A DNA stretch of 29,575 bases from Didymodactylos carnosus (GCA_905250885.1 CAJNOQ010001660.1:1-29575); one strand, 5' to 3'; shown: positions 10,161-21,360, counted from the first letter of the stretch. Made by a program: numbers and translations. The notes: generated by a model not told the origin, from the sequence alone.

Positions 10161-11158
10161 TTACCCTAATCTCAAAGAACGTTTATATGTTGAGCAGATA
10201 TTGCAAGATTCTTTGTCCAACAGATTGTCTGACAAATCTTATTGAGATTTTGAAGTAGATTTTAGCAGAATCTGATCTTGACCATCTGGAACAAAAACTT
10301 GATTCCATAACAAGTATCTTGACAAAACTTTATCAAGATCTGCTTCCGTTTTGTACAAGTTTCTTGAATTTAGTTATTTTGAATTAATTTTAAGATTAAA
10401 GAGTTTTTTAAATTAGAATAATAAGTTTCATTGCTCAACAAAGAGGAAATGGAAGATGCTAAGGCTTCGCTCCGCCTTTCTTCACGTGTCGAACTTTAGA
10501 GATGAGATAACTTTTTTTTTAAACTTGTTTTTAAAACGTTTCTGTTTGCAGTTTCAGATCGTAAGCAATGAAAGAAAAGGATTAACTTCACTCTAGAACA
10601 TTGGGTAACTAGCTCTACTCACAGTTCCCTGAAAAAAGTTATTGATTCACGAGTTAAATATTTTTTTGAAATTTGAAAATCTCGACTCTGACTTCCTGTT
10701 TTTCGAAACCCCGACTCTTGGCATTTCTAAAACTATGATATTCGAATAGAGGATCCTTTTTTTGCTCTAAGATCTGAAAACATCATCTGTTTATTTGTTT
10801 TCGTTTAAAAGTTATGAAATAATGTAAAAAGCCTTTCAAGTTTTTTTTCATCCAAGTATAGGTCACCTCCAGCTGTCTCAAATAACTTAGAATAGTATAT
10901 CCAAAGTAGTGGATTAAGACGTGTACGTTCATAAGCTGAAGTTACTAGGAGACCTAAGCCCCGACTTCGATTCTCAGCTCTGAAGTTCACTGTTTTAGCT
11001 TTTTTCTCAGAATCTTTGTTCAATCTTGAGCAGATTTTCGAAGATTCTTAGCGGTGATACAGAAATCTGCCTAAAATCTTGACAGATTCGTCAAGAATCT
11101 TGGGAAAGCTTGCAAGATTTGGTCAAGATTTTCGCTTAACATTGACCTCCTGGGTTAA
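10161..11158. mobile_element. Degraded element with CAAGATTCTTG-type subterminal arrays
   Basis: Two clusters of the self-complementary kernel CAAGATTCTTG/CAAGATCTTG lie at about 10190-10345 and 11030-11140. They flank an unrelated middle. The right cluster ends in TTGACCTCCTGGGTTAA, close to the GACCTGGGTA end of the elements at 17886 and 19520. The left cluster is preceded by TACCCTAATCTCAAAG, a plausible decayed partner. A 72-codon minus-strand frame in the middle (10805-11023) has no recognisable domain. Confidence 0.45.
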
Positions 11159-11367
11159 CTAAGTATATGATGTTCATCTTTTGTGATCAAGTCTTTGCTA
11201 ACAAAAAAAATTTAATAGAGAGATAGGTCAACTATGACTTTTGCTCGCATGTCTCGCTGTCATTTAATTTTAGACTTCAACACACAGTTAGATAACAAAT
11301 ACAATTTTTTTTTATCACATTAATATAACAAAATGTTTTTCTTGCGATTAATGGTGTGTGGTCTGAA

Positions 11368-11427
11368 GACTTACTGTATTTGCTAATAGCAGATACAGTA
11401 AGTCACAGTGTCACTATAATAGTGACA
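11368..11427. repeat. Two adjacent perfect hairpins
   Basis: 11368-11404 folds with a 12 bp outer stem (GACTTACTGTAT / ATACAGTAAGTC) plus an inner TGCT/AGCA extension. It is followed at once by 11409-11427, a 9 bp stem (TGTCACTAT / ATAGTGACA) around one base. Strand cannot be told. Both may be cruciform remnants of an element end. Confidence 0.75.
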
Positions 11428-12367
11428 TAGATACACTTCAAACTTTAGTGTGAAAAACTCAAATTTATTGCATGAAATTCTCAAATCTGACTTCAGAAGA
11501 TGAAAGATCCCTATGTCCAAAAAGTGTTTCTTCTGGCCAAGAGCCGTTATAGAGATATTCGCTGAGTACGCTACATGCCAGTGCAAAAGTACAGCTGCCA
11601 AGTAGCACCCGATATCTAGTAGAATATCTCTGTAGTAGCGAATATCTAAGTCACGGTGAAGAATTAAATAAAGAATCTTTGACAACATATTTCTGGGTTA
11701 GCTCGAAATATCCTATTCTTTGGGAATACTGACAGTAGACTGATTTCTGGTAGATACTCTTTCAAGAATCTTATCTCTTACCATTCCAGACAAAAGTCAT
11801 TAATTTTGTCTTAATAGTGCAGATCTTTATTTAAACCTTTTATTGATTTTTTTTCGCGAAAGATTGTGCGCGTCTGAGATCGTAATGTTTGTTATTAATG
11901 ATAAAAATCATGAATCTGTTTTGTCGAATCCACACTGTTATATATAGATCTTGACAGGAATTTTTGTCACTATAGACAATCGAGTCTTTATATGTGTTTA
12001 AGTTGAGTGAGAGAACAAAGTCTTTCTTACACATAAGTTAATGGAAAAAACTGAAAATTAAATGCATTTTTCCTTTGAAATTTTTTTAAGAATTACAAGG
12101 TAATATTCTCGATATCACAAGAATCTTGTAATAAAAATATATGTTTAAAATATTTTATAAGACCTTTATCTGAAATGGCAAGAAACAAGAAACTTGCAAG
12201 GATCTTGACAAGAAAGTGAACTAGTATGAGTTGGATATAATTATTCGTATATAAATTGTGTATTCTTTCAGAAATAATTGGTAACTGATGACGTGTGTCA
12301 TACGAACAGAGCTTTATTTATTCATCGCTTTCTTCTTTTTCGAACTAAAAAGTTCTAACGAGCACAT
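11428..12367. other. Gene-free stretch with degraded repeat words
   Basis: Around 11550-11665 a GATATTC/GAATATC word recurs in both orientations and stops before TTCTGGGTTAGC near 11690, like the element ends elsewhere. CAAGAATCTTG and CAAGGATCTTG words recur at 11762-11772 and 12118-12218. No coding region is supported. These look like worn members of the same repeat class. Confidence 0.35.
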
Positions 12368-12405
12368 ACTTTTCTTGCATATACATATGCATATGCAAGA
12401 AAAGT
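12368..12405. repeat. 38 bp near-perfect palindrome
   Basis: ACTTTTCTTGCATAT and ATATGCAAGAAAAGT are exact inverse complements around a short ACATATGC-like centre. Outside it the flanks (CTAACGAGC on the left, GTTCGTAAG on the right) continue the complementarity weakly. No terminator or tRNA feature is implied. Confidence 0.8.
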
Positions 12406-12648
12406 AGGCGTTCGTAAGAAAGACTGTTAACATCATTATTACTTTTGAAAAATTAATCTTTCTCTACATCATAAAGAATTTCAGATAAAAAGACACAAAT
12501 CCGATAGATTGACGCAAACACGTTTAAAAAGAACATGAAAAAATGAAACAAGGTATTTTAAACTATTTGCATTTACACCATACATTACAAAGAATTTGTC
12601 TAAGTACTTTACAACTACAGAAAAACAAGAAAATCACTGAAAACACTA

Positions 12649-12999
12649 TTGTCGGAAAAAAAATTGTTTACAGATCTATATAAGTTAATAAAAGCAAAAC
12701 GACGCTCGTCTATTTTAAAGAAAAAAATTAATTTCACCAAAATATTTTTGAGGATAAATCTCAAGAAAAGAAACAATGTAATTAACAGAATTGAATTTAC
12801 GCATGTAGGAAAGAGAATGATAAATATTAAGTCCACGAGTGGCACGAGAGAAAAATTGTATGTTAATTATTATGTAGGACTTTACAAGATTTATCAGCGT
12901 CAAGAAATCGACTTAATGATTTCAAAACCGAAAAAAAGACTCATTATTAAAACATTTGTGAAAAATCATTGCATTATGGTCGTGAATCTTTTCTGGTAA
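12649..12999 (+). other. Unassigned open frame, 116 codons, probably not a gene
   Basis: Open for 116 codons but begins at TTG; the first ATG is well inside. The product is rich in Lys, Ile and Asn, as expected from AT-rich noise, and matches no family I know. No TATA box, acceptor or partner exon is evident. It is listed because its length is notable in AT-rich sequence. Confidence 0.1.
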
Positions 13000-14639
13000 A
13001 TATAAATTGACATGGACAGAATAGACTTCAGAAGTTTCATTGTATAATTCGAGGCAGATCAGTTGCAGTTACAGAAATGTTCTAATAAAATCAGTTGTTC
13101 ATTTCACTCTTTATCATGAGAAACTCTATCAAGAGCGAATCAGTGACAGCTATAAATTATTTTTTTAAATTTTTTATTGCTATTGCTTTGTTTTCACTAG
13201 TTAGACCTTTGTGCCTCTGGCTTTGCTTGCAATATGAGAGAAACAAAAACGGATTTAAATACAGATAGAAACAAAAACAAAGTTGTAAAATTCACTCATT
13301 AATAAAATTTAAGATTGAGTCAATATAGCTGCTATTTGATTATTGCCAACGAGTCACATAGCGAGATGGTCGTACTTCGTGTTAGATCGTGAATAAACGG
13401 GTATTCACGATACATAAGAAAAAACATTTTTGTTGCCGATTGTTGTATATAGGCTATAAATAATTAGAAGTAAATAAATAACGTAAAAGGTTGATTTCTT
13501 TTCTACCTATACGCATAAGTATAATTACCTGTCGCTACCACTGCTATGTTATTTAATCCAAATGAACGCACAAGAATCATACTTAAAACGTAAAAAAGGG
13601 CATCATTTTCAGCTTAGAGCTCTCTTTCCCTTAACTCTTCCTGTCTAGCTGTGGACATGTACAGCCCCTTTGATTAAGGATAACAAATGAATAACAAAGA
13701 ACACTAATCGCTAAGGAACGTTTTTGCTTTAGTACTAAGATGAATCATCAATCTGACTTAATTGGATTGAAAATGAGCTTAAATCAATTGATAGCAATCA
13801 TAAGCGTAAATAATATAATACGACACAGTACTACAAAGAAAGTCCTTTTTAAAATTTTCTATGAATTCGAAATTTAACCAAACGAAGTTTACAAAGAAGT
13901 GACAACAAGCAATGACACGAGGCGATTTGTGCTGACACAAAGGATTACAACACCAAGCTTCGTGACTGAAACTAACTGATTAAATGTTGAGACAATTCAA
14001 CTCACAATCAGACAGATACAAAATACAAAAATTCGTGAAGAGTTACTCAGAAAATTTGGACCTGAATCTGCTTCTGCTGCAGGATTGAAAAATCAAGAAA
14101 TTAGAATCAACTCAGACGTATAGGTCTGAATGTTGACTAGTGTTACTTCGTCCTAAGAAAATTGCTGTACATTTTTCTTTTTTGTTCTTTTTTTTATCAT
14201 TCTTTATTCTCGATCTGATGTTAGTGTTTTTATACTGGCATTTTAGTTTTCTTTCTACCGTGTACTCATCAAACAAATAGATATAGAAAGATAAATACAT
14301 GATCAAATATCCAATTTTCTTTCATTAGGAGATTTAACATCTTTATTAAACTTGTATCTACCCTAAATCAGCTTGATCAAACTGTTCTTTTTCTTACATA
14401 CGAAATTTTAACAACCAATCAGCTTTAAACATTTATTTAAGTTAATAACTAAAAGAATCAGACATGTATTTCATTATGAAGACAGCGAAAAGAAAGAAAG
14501 AACGACGTACAAATGTATCTTTAAACAAAGTACATATAAATAACTATCGACAACAAATTATGAGTAGTATACCGCGTCTCTTAAGATAAAAGAAAAATCT
14601 GTTAATATATGATTAAAAATGATTAAAAATTGTTCCAAT
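13000..14639. other. Gene-free stretch downstream of the LEA gene
   Basis: No coding region is supported. One clean palindrome lies at 13386-13411 (ATCGTGAATA / TATTCACGAT, 10 bp arms, 6 bp loop). The rest is AT-rich sequence with short chance open frames. Confidence 0.5.
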
Positions 14640-16199
14640 TTAAAGTTTTTCTTTATGACATTTTGCTTGTGCTTCATGCGATTTCTAGAATATGTAAATA
14701 ATTTTTAGCATACATTTTATGGATATGAGAGAACGGAAGTACACACCTCTTCAATTTTGTCACCAACTGCATTGATACCAGCACCAATTCTTTCTCCAAC
14801 ACCTAAATCATTGAAACAAAATATAAATACGTGTAAATAAACAGAGTCTGAATAACTTACGATTATCGCTATCTTTTGCTTTTTGTTTATTTGCTTCATA
14901 CGATGCGCCACTTGTTAATTCTTGAGCTTTTTCAGCTACATAATTATAGGCATCTTTTACTTTTTCAACAGCTGTGCCGAGAATGCCACTTTCTTCTTTA
15001 TGTCCTTCCTTTTTAGCTTCATGTGATTTTTCATCAATTTTGTCTTTTGCAGCATCGACTCCTGGATTTTTCAAAACAAGACAAATTGACCATACAAAAT
15101 GAAAAATATATTTGGATCCTTACCATGTCCAACTCGATCACCAACCGTTCGATCACTATCTTTTGCAGCTGATTTGTTTGCTTCATATGATGCACCAGAT
15201 GATACTTCTAGAAAAAATATATATATTTAGAGAAAAGATCATCATTATCCTATATTGCCGTCTATGGATACTGCAAGATAGATACAGGACTAAAAAGTTC
15301 AACCGTTTTATTGTTAATAGCGTACAATATTGTATTAATTAAAGAAACTGAGGAAGAAAAAATATAAAACATTTTATAGTTTCCTCTGTTCTTCTCTTGC
15401 TTTTCTACTAGAAAAAAAATCCCGATAGAAAATGTTACACATTTCATTTTTCTTCCGTTCCAGTATTAACTCTTATAGAGTTACACTGACTATATTGATA
15501 ATACATTGCCCTTTTATTCGACAACAATGTTTTCTATTTTTCTCTGTTCTCATAGCAGAATGCCTAGTCGGGTGTAATAGGTGAAAGAATACATTACACT
15601 ATCATTATCAAGAAAAATCTATCCATAGTCGATCTTATCAATTAAAATAATTTATTACTTTATCAATTTTCTCACTGAACATTTGGTGTATATTAATCCA
15701 ATAGTGTTGTTACTCGATTCTAGTCGTCAACTTTCAATGGGAGTTTCGAGAGACTAGAAAATTATCAAAAAATTATTGTTTTACGTTGGTCTTTGTACAA
15801 AATCTAAAAAAGTATGGAGAATGACTCAAATTCTCTAGTGTATCGAACACTTTATGTATTCACCATTCTGGTTTTTCATGTTATATGCTTCAAGACCAAC
15901 ATCGATTTTCTAAAACAGTTTTCAAACTCGTTCTAATAAGTGATCATTGATTTATCGGTTTAACTTCTTGTCAAACATTATTGAGATAAACATCTATTAA
16001 TTGATATGGAAAAAATTCCTTAAACTACTTATAAAAAATTCTACAGAAGTGTACAGAGTTTTTCTTGCAGGGATTAGTGAATGTACAATGAATACTTCGG
16101 TTTTCATTTATACTATTTTCCAAAACAAAAAATTAACTATTTGTACATACCTTTAACTTTTTCGGATACGGCCTGTCCAGCTTCTTTAACTTTCTCCAT
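14640..16199 (-). CDS. Late embryogenesis abundant (LEA) protein, 5 exons
   Basis: Very hydrophilic 144 aa protein of the group-3-like LEA type, probably disordered in water and helical on drying, known to protect proteins and membranes in desiccation-tolerant animals. Exons 16151-16199, 15124-15207, 14861-15061, 14747-14802 and 14640-14684 join cleanly in phase (435 nt). It opens MEKVKEAGQAVSEKVK and is rich in Ala, Lys, Glu and Asp, with one Cys near the end. A module SGASYEANK..AKDSD..VG[DE]R[VI]G occurs twice, at about residues 20-44 and 95-120, separated by a Lys/Glu/Ala helix segment. No signal peptide, so cytosolic. The last exon (KSHEAQAKCHKEKL) is short and easily missed; without it the frame reads through the GAG|GTGTGT donor to a stop nine codons on. 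Intron 1 is about 943 bp, much longer than others here. TATA box upstream. Confidence 0.9.
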
Positions 16200-16328
16200 T
16201 GTAGATTTGTTATATTAATGTAAAAATACGTTTACTATTGCAAAGAATATTCTATATAGAATGACTATAGTTAGTTCCTCTTACTAGTTGTGCGAAGTAA
16301 ATGAAACTTATACGAAGATGCAATGGTA

Positions 16329-16336
16329 TTTATATA
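16329..16336 (-). promoter_or_regulatory. TATA box of the LEA gene
   Basis: TATATAAA on the minus strand, about 130 bases before the ATG. This leaves room for a leader of about 100 bases. Unlike the other three genes, no acceptor-like site abuts this start codon. Confidence 0.5.
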
Positions 16337-16339
16337 TTT

Positions 16340-16810
16340 TAGAAAGAAAATGAGAAGTATTTTAATTTTTTTCTTATTTTTTCTCTCATTCTCTGATTCT
16401 ATTCTCTTTCTTTCTTCTTCGTTCTATGGAAATAATGATGACGTGGAAGGAACACAGGACTAGCCACTATACTTATGTATGCATTAGACAATGTAAATTA
16501 TGCGTGTGTAGAGGTTTAAGTCAAATAGCGGCCGTCATTCAGCCGCCATTCAGCTATAAGTGATTCTGATAATCTAGAATGTTTCGTTTTGTTATGACTA
16601 TCAGCACCTTCGAGACTGGCATGGTGCCAGTCACGTGTGGCCGCAACCAAAATGCTGATGCCACTCTAAAGTGCACGTGTACACAGTGCATTGGTTACTG
16701 ATTTTTGCACAGGATGATCGTTTCGGTCAAGCTAAACTTTTAAAATTTTTTCAACGTCAATATCAGCATAACACATTCATACTGCCGTTTAATGGCAGAG
16801 CTTAACTTGA
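16340..16810. other. Upstream region of the LEA gene, start of the repeat-rich block
   Basis: Includes a perfect small hairpin ACTGGCA/TGCCAGT near 16614-16630, CACGTG/GCACGTG words near 16633 and 16672, and the first copy of a dispersed repeat at 16637-16690. No coding region is supported. Confidence 0.5.
16637..16690 (+). repeat. Dispersed direct repeat, copy 1 (copy 2 at 19319-19372)
   Basis: GCAACCAAAATGCTG followed by a GCCACTCTAAAGTGCAC-like stretch recurs at 19319-19372 as GCAACCAAAATGCTGCTGACATTCCAAAGTGCAC in the same orientation, with scattered differences. Copy 2 sits in the loop of the 19135-19521 fold-back. Confidence 0.75.
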
Positions 16811-16937
16811 CCGTACTATGCAAAAAGAACAAAATAGTTTTGAAATTAAGAACATCATACATAAGGAGACTTTTATTTCACACATATCATGTGCCGATAT
16901 TGCTTACATCTGCTTTGAATAGAACAAATCAGACATA
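16811..16937. repeat. Inverted repeat arm, partner at 22462-22592
   Basis: Reverse complement of about 127 bp matches 22462-22592 with roughly one difference in seven by eye; shared blocks include TGATTTGTTCTATTCAAAG and GATGTTCTTAATTT. The two copies face each other and enclose nearly 5.5 kb of other elements. They may be the ends of one large element or two copies of a small one in opposite orientation. Confidence 0.8.
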
Positions 16938-16949
16938 ACAAGTTAGACG

Positions 16950-17170
16950 CTCAGGTCGGTCAAAACGGATACCGTTTACGGGTAGTTTTACGGCAGTAAA
17001 TGATGAAAAAACGGTGTAGTGTATTACGGCCACAAACGAAGAAAATACTGGTAGTAAACGGTCCGTATTTCACCGTATGAGAACGAACAGTTTTATGGTC
17101 CCTATCGTAAACGTATTGCATTTGGCCGGTTACAGTACTTTATGATTCAAATATGGTGACCCGTTTTTCT
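16950..17170. mobile_element. Element end with ACGGTAAACGG-type array
   Basis: Starts CTCAGGTCGGTCAAAACGG and continues with many ACGGTA, AAACGG, GTAAAC and CCGTATT words in both orientations up to about 17170. An inverse end CCGTTTTGAACGGCCTGGG lies at 21778-21796 behind a similar array (about 21690-21796). The words recall the subterminal repeats of hAT and other DNA transposons, but no transposase is found. Confidence 0.5.
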
Positions 17171-17341
17171 CCGTATTCTTGCGGTGTACTATCATAAAAA
17201 CGAGGTCTTGTGTCTGTTTACTCCTGTTTACAGTCAGTTTTTTGTCGGGCGATTCTCGGCAAGGCCGGCCCTACCCGCTTCCAGTCTATTATTTTCTGTT
17301 TTCACACAAAAACGAAGTTTAAAAAAAAGTGAATTCAACAA

Positions 17342-17731
17342 ATGGCAACAAGGACAAAAACACACAAGAAAATTAGTTTTCACATGTATAGGTCTGATAA
17401 ACAAGAAAAAATAAACAACCACAGAGATTTAAAAAAAGTTAAGTCTCCCTGTTTAAAGAAAAAAAAGAAAACGAGGCTAAGAGAACACAAGATAGCTGCA
17501 AGCAGACTAAAACAGAGCGCAATTAGACGAAAGATGAACGCTAAGACAAACAGGATGAAATCGAAAACAGGTCACAGAAAGAGCAAGGGTGAGAGAAAAA
17601 GACAAAGTAGTCTCAACGGGTGCAGAAGAGAGAAACAACAAAATCTGCTTAAAAGAAAGCGTAAACAAACGAGCAGACTGGAAAGCAAGGCGAACAAAAA
17701 CAACGCTGAACTCTCAGTAAGGGAAAACTGA
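17342..17731 (+). CDS. Hypothetical Lys/Arg-rich protein, 129 aa
   Basis: ATG-started frame of 129 codons, ending TGA just after 17731. The product is extremely basic (Lys, Arg, Ser, Gln, Asn; KKKKK and RKRK runs) with no hydrophobic core, like a nucleic-acid-binding tail. I recognise no domain. It sits between repeat-element ends, so it could belong to an element. Long purine-rich stretches such as this one give spurious basic frames, so expression is uncertain. No intron or poly(A) signal was identified with confidence. Confidence 0.2.
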   Translation: MATRTKTHKKISFHMYRSDKQEKINNHRDLKKVKSPCLKKKKKTRLREHKIAASRLKQSAIRRKMNAKTNRMKSKTGHRKSKGERKRQSSLNGCRREKQQNLLKRKRKQTSRLESKANKNNAELSVREN

Positions 17732-17885
17732 GCTAAATAAATCAATATAGAGTGCTCAAATAAACTTAGTTTAAATGGAATAACTTGATTCTAGCTAAAA
17801 GAAGTTTATGTCGTCAAAAATCAATACAAACCAATATTTACTTTAAAAAAACGCCAAACGAGGACGTTCTTTATTTTCTAACCAT

Positions 17886-18585
17886 TACCCAGGTCAAAAA
17901 AATCCTACTAGGTTTCTACAAGATCCTATAGGATCCTACTGATAATAGGATTTCACAGGATTTCTATTGTAGGATCCTATAAAATCCTATAGCAGGAATT
18001 CCATAGGATTCTTGATATAGGACGATAGCAAAAATCCTATAGAATTCCTATAAACAGGAATCTTACAAAATCCTATGATAAGATGTCAGATTCTTATTTT
18101 TTCGTTCTGTATATATATTTTTTTCCTTTTCTATACGAAAACACAATCACCGACGTGTTTTGTAGTAACTATAGTATAGTACAACTCTATTGTAGAAAAT
18201 GAAAAATTCTTTTAGACTCCTGGGCTTATTCCAGCTTAGAATCATCTGATTCTGGCTATCTGGGATCAGAGAATAATTAAACAAATAAAAATAATAGACA
18301 AAGTAGAATAAACCATATCATATCCCAGCGGATCATGTAAAATCGTATCAAATCCGATAATAAGATTATATAGGATCTTATATGATCGTATAAATTCCTA
18401 CTGTAGGATCTCATAGGATCCTATAGTAAGAATCCTACATCATTTCGTGCTTTAAAACGTGTTTCCTATAAGATCCTATATGATTTCATAGAATTATATA
18501 AGATCAGAAAAGATCTTATTTTAGGATCCGATAGGATCTTACAAGATCCCATATGATCATATTGTAGGATTCTTCGACCTGGGTA
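17886..18585. mobile_element. Non-autonomous element with AGGATCCTAT-type subterminal arrays
   Basis: Terminal inverted repeats CCCAGGTCAAAAAAATCC and the inverse GGATTCTTCGACCTGGG enclose 17888-18583, flanked on both sides by TA. Just inside each end is a dense array of the self-complementary kernel AGGATCCTAT/ATAGGATCC: left about 17905-18085, right about 18340-18575. The middle (about 18090-18340) is unrelated AT-rich sequence with no coding potential. About 700 bp in all. Confidence 0.75.
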
Positions 18586-19088
18586 GGCTACATTCACAGT
18601 ACACAACGTAAGTTTGTCTTAAGGATGCTGACTGGATAAGAAGTTAAGTTACACTTAAGGCGCTTAACTTTACAACTGTATAACTTATCGTATACACAAG
18701 TGTATTGAGTGAATAACGAGGTCGGTACGATACATACATGTGATGCATTTTAGTTTTGGGTAATTTACTCTCTGATCATAAATGACTCGATAATCAATAG
18801 TGTGGTTCCATTAGACAAGTAAGGAAGCGCCAGTTCTGTGGGAAAACAAACATTTGACTCTCTACTCCATTTTTCTGTCTGAGCTTAGAAAGGCAACTGT
18901 AGAACGTAAATTCAAACCGGCCGGCTGTAAGCAAGCCGCAACGTCGTTTGAGAATACTGAAACCAGGAAGCATTACAATTTTAGGAGAAATGTCAAAATC
19001 TTATTGATGTATTAAAGATTCAGATGTGCACACTCTCGAAGTTAACTTCGAGTTAACTCTGAAAAATTTGCAGTGTGAACGTGGCCTA
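18586..19088. other. Spacer between elements
   Basis: Short inverse words TTAAG/CTTAA cluster at 18620-18680, and a palindromic block CGAAGTTAACTTCGAGTTAAC lies at 19037-19057. A GC-richer patch GGCCGGC at about 18920 stands out. No gene. Confidence 0.4.
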
Positions 19089-19134
19089 AGTCAGTAATAG
19101 GATAATCTAAAAGACTTCTTATTTTGGTGAAACA

Positions 19135-19521
19135 TATTATCAGCGGTTTAGGGAAAATTTTAAAACAAATAGTATTTTTCTACGAAAATTGTTTTTTCCG
19201 TTATTTTATCCCAAACAGCACTTTTCCGCTGCTCTACGCGAACTTAATTCTTTTCTTCATGTTAATCTATGCTTGTTCATTTAGAAAATCACGTGTAGAT
19301 CTATTAATCCCCTCAAGGTTGGCAGCAACCAAAATGCTGCTGACATTCCAAAGTGCACATTCACATAGTTTTCAAATGAAAAAGCATATATTAACATGAA
19401 GAAAAGAATTAAGTTCGCGTAGAGCAGCGGAAAAGTGCTGTTTGGGATAAAATAACGGAAAAAACAATTTTCGTAGAAAAATACTATTTGTTTTAAAATT
19501 TTTCCTAAACCGCTGATAATA
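19135..19521. mobile_element. TA-flanked fold-back element, 383 bp
   Basis: Arms of about 118 bp at each end of 19137-19519 begin TTATCAGCGGTTTAGG and are near-identical inverse copies, with a centre of about 145 bp. TA flanks both sides. It interrupts a sequence (GGTGAAACATA) whose inverse occurs at 22162-22172, so it inserted after that sequence was in place. An apparent 91-codon frame across it is a by-product of the arms. Confidence 0.8.
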
Positions 19522-20500
19522 CCCAGGTCAAAAAATCAGATTAAGATCTTACAAGATCTTACAGACAATACGATTTCATAAGATTCTTAGTCTAGGATCT
19601 TATAAGATCGTGAAGTAAGAATCTTTAAGATTCCTGGTATAAGATAGAAGCGAAAATCTTATACGATTCTTGCATTAAGAATCTTACAAAAACATACGAT
19701 ACGAACCTTACAAGACTTTGTAAGATCTTGTAAGATGATACTGTAAGATTTTTCTTAAACATTCGAAAAATAAAATATTTCATGTTAAAATGATTGGTCA
19801 ATTGAGTTCGACCATTGTTTAGAGTTGTTTTAGGCAGAAAAAAAAGTAATCAAAATCCAAAAAAAAATTAAAGGGAGTGACGAAAGGAATATAATACTCG
19901 GTTTTCTTACCTTCATTTCGGTCGTTTTTGTCTCCACGCCGTTCAGCTGAATAGAAACAGGGTAGTCGAAAGGAATTTGAACTAATGAGGAATGTAGTCC
20001 AACTGGTTAAAAGCCTTTTGGCTGATATTTTGCTGATAGATAGGATTGCTGATAGATTTTCATTTTTTCATGCCGTTTTACTACCAGTTTGCGCTCTCAA
20101 AACGAAAAAAAATGTTTTTCATTATCAAGCCTGTTTTCTTACACTGATATATTAGTAAAATTGTTTGCCATTACTGCTAGAATGTTTTTTAAGTGTTAGA
20201 ACGGCTTAGTTAGATGACTAACGGCCCTTAAACGGTTACCGTAATTATCACATAATATGTGATAATATTAGTAAATCGTATTGTATTATATTCTTTGTGT
20301 TTCCGTCCGCGTTCTCTTTTTCGAACGTGCTGTATAGAATAGAAACAGCTGAGTAAATGTGTGTGTATATATACACGTGTGTTCTATATAACAATGTTTT
20401 TAAAAAAAAAGAATGACCGTTTGTATATATATAGACTAGAACCTTTCGCTTTATAAACCACATACGATTTCATCGTTTCTTAACAAAATGCGAAACTATT

Positions 20501-20713
20501 TTACATCGTTTTTTTGCAAATTATGTGCTTTTGCTTTTTTTCAAAGGAATTATTCCAAAAAATGAAGTAGTTTACAAAGTAAGTACACAGCATTTCCAAG
20601 AGAGGAGGCGAACTAAGATAAATAAAATCTTCCAGTTTTTCCTTAGTGAGAGTTGAACTACATCCTTCTTGAGTCATATTACAGCACCTCTTTGTCTCTC
20701 TCAGATAATGCAT
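20501..20713 (-). pseudogene. Coding-like fragment, unassigned
   Basis: An ATG-started minus-strand frame of 70 codons has a mixed composition with several Cys and a Leu-rich amphipathic part (TLTKEKLEDFIYLSSPPLLEML) in its first two thirds. The end is low-complexity. It lies in the middle of a repeat element, so a decayed element gene is the likeliest source. No family is recognised. Confidence 0.15.
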
Positions 20714-21360
20714 AAAATCTAAGAGATCTCCTTTTGTATAGATTCAGTTAAACATAGTGATTGTACGAGATCTCAAAATAAAAATGCACACAAGTGAGAA
20801 AATGCCTCAAAGACTGACGTCTTCACAAATGTGAGTATCCTCGGTGTAAGATCGCTTTGCCATCAGTGACTTTCAGGATGTAGCAAAGATCAGTTCGGTT
20901 CTGTTTGACGCACAGAGGATTTGGGCCCAGCCATTCTGCCTCATTCATAGGATGGTAGAATGGTTCTAGCAACGAACTAGTGCGAGCGATAATATCCACG
21001 GGTATACACTCTCTGGAAGTTCATGCATGAATGCTCGATGCTTCACATACGGCAAGCGTAACCTTATTGGTAAAACTCATAATTGAATGAACTAAAAGAC
21101 ATCAGTCTTTCTCACATTTAATTTAAGATCATTTTCAATCATATGATCGAATCAGAATTGCGAAATACAACGAAGTGGGACTTAATTCACTTCAGCAAAT
21201 GTTTCTCAAAAGCAAACTCCAAAGCTTATCGAAAACTAGATAGTTTAACAGTATGACTACGGCCTAGGAGGTGTTCATGTATAGTAGAAGAACAGTGGGC
21301 CGAAATTGCTGTGTACTTTCTCTGACTTTTCCTTTTCAGATACAGCTTATGGCGGGTATC

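Noticed and set aside
14717-14746. LEA protein ending VCTSVLSYP by reading through exon 4
   Set aside because: The alternative uses a GAG|GTGTGT donor and joins, in phase, a 14-codon LEA-like exon ending in TAA; read-through gives a tail unlike a LEA protein.
17888-18583. CRISPR-like array
   Set aside because: The repeated words are about 10 bases, occur in both orientations, and have no regular spacers; the window is eukaryotic.
19124-19399. 91-codon plus-strand frame
   Set aside because: It runs through the left arm and loop of a fold-back element and lacks a recognisable domain.
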